Made by a program: the position numbers and the translations under genes. From assembly GCA_003233615.1 (NCBI GenBank), contig QIMB01000469.1, positions 1-5,155 on the forward strand: 5,155 nt of DNA, given 5' to 3'. Under the pieces are notes generated by a model. The model ran no database searches, was not told where the DNA came from, and saw nothing but the letters and a program-made list of their open reading frames with translations. The stretch is from Nitrospirota bacterium (GTDB taxonomy: Bacteria; Nitrospirota; Nitrospiria; Nitrospirales; UBA8639). This document shows positions 4,927 through 5,155 of the stretch, piece by piece. How positions within the stretch are numbered: the stretch's first letter is position 1; each line of letters begins with the position of its first letter.

Positions 4927-5155
4927 ATGGCAGCCACAAAAGAAAAAAAAGACACAAAAGACACAAAAGAAACAGGAAGTAGCGCAAAAGGATTTCGTCC
5001 TCTTGGAGATCGAGTCTTTGTTACCTACACCGAAGAATTAGAGCGGACAGCCGGAGGAATTTACGTGCCGGATTCAGCACGTGAAAAACCGCAACGCGGG
5101 ACAATTGAAGCTGCTGGCGCAGATGTGGAAAATGTGAAAGTTGGCGATCAAGTGC
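4927..5155 (+). CDS. groES: Co-chaperonin GroES (3' end beyond the window)
   Basis: The first 76 residues are visible. From residue 23 the sequence is recognisably GroES: FRPLGDRVFV (23-32), a mobile-loop region with GGIYVPD (43-49) that in the family docks to GroEL, SAREKPQRG (50-58) and the VKVGDQV strand (70-76). GroES forms the heptameric cytosolic lid of the GroEL folding chamber. Two things are odd. First, about 22 extra N-terminal residues, rich in Lys, Thr, Asp and Glu, are partly encoded by a 9-base tandem repeat (GACACAAAA at 4951-4959 and 4960-4968); usual GroES starts almost directly at the RPL motif. The strong ribosome site supports this start. Second, only about 11 residues separate RG from VKVGD, where typical members have roughly 16 to 20, so the roof hairpin looks shortened. 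groEL would be expected next, outside the window. It lies 266 bases after the sigma-factor gene, on the same strand. Confidence 0.93.
   Translation, partial: MAATKEKKDTKDTKETGSSAKGFRPLGDRVFVTYTEELERTAGGIYVPDSAREKPQRGTIEAAGADVENVKVGDQV

Overview
The window carries two divergent gene groups around a repeat-rich intergenic region (3311-3617). Base composition is moderate, slightly AT-rich. The gene content (a NarK-type nitrate/nitrite porter beside bifunctional RibBA and RibH, and an RpoH-family sigma factor beside groES) fits a free-living Gram-negative-type bacterium. A Nitrospirota/Nitrospira-like nitrite oxidiser is my best guess from protein style, but nothing in 5 kb proves it.

Minus-strand group, in transcription order: narK-like porter (3310-2090), a 33-base gap, ribBA (2056-818), a 306-base spacer, ribH (511-14), then the first codons of a further gene whose ATG overlaps the ribH stop (14-1, cut by the window edge; nusB is the usual neighbour). 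RibBA makes the two precursor branches of riboflavin: the four-carbon unit from ribulose 5-phosphate and the pyrimidine from GTP. RibH condenses the products of these branches to the lumazine. The ribBA-ribH spacer holds a 179-bp near-palindromic, MITE-like element (639-817) flanked by TTA, whose right-hand copy is the ribBA stop codon. It also holds a separate perfect 13-bp hairpin (585-616).

Plus-strand group: an RpoH-family heat-shock sigma factor encoded in two pieces (3618-4346 with regions 1.2-3, and 4343-4660 with region 4) whose stop and start overlap as ATGA, then a 266-base leader and the start of groES (4927 to the window end). The pairing of a heat-shock sigma factor with a chaperonin gene is functionally sensible.

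The divergent intergenic region contains two diverged tandem copies of a palindromic repeat, each ending in a T-run, a short direct repeat near narK and a plausible promoter for the sigma gene.

The strongest item for follow-up is the split sigma factor: either a genuine two-subunit sigma (coupled by ATGA), a recent frameshift, or a one-base sequencing error. The best-supported structural novelty is the foldback element inserted precisely at the ribBA stop codon.
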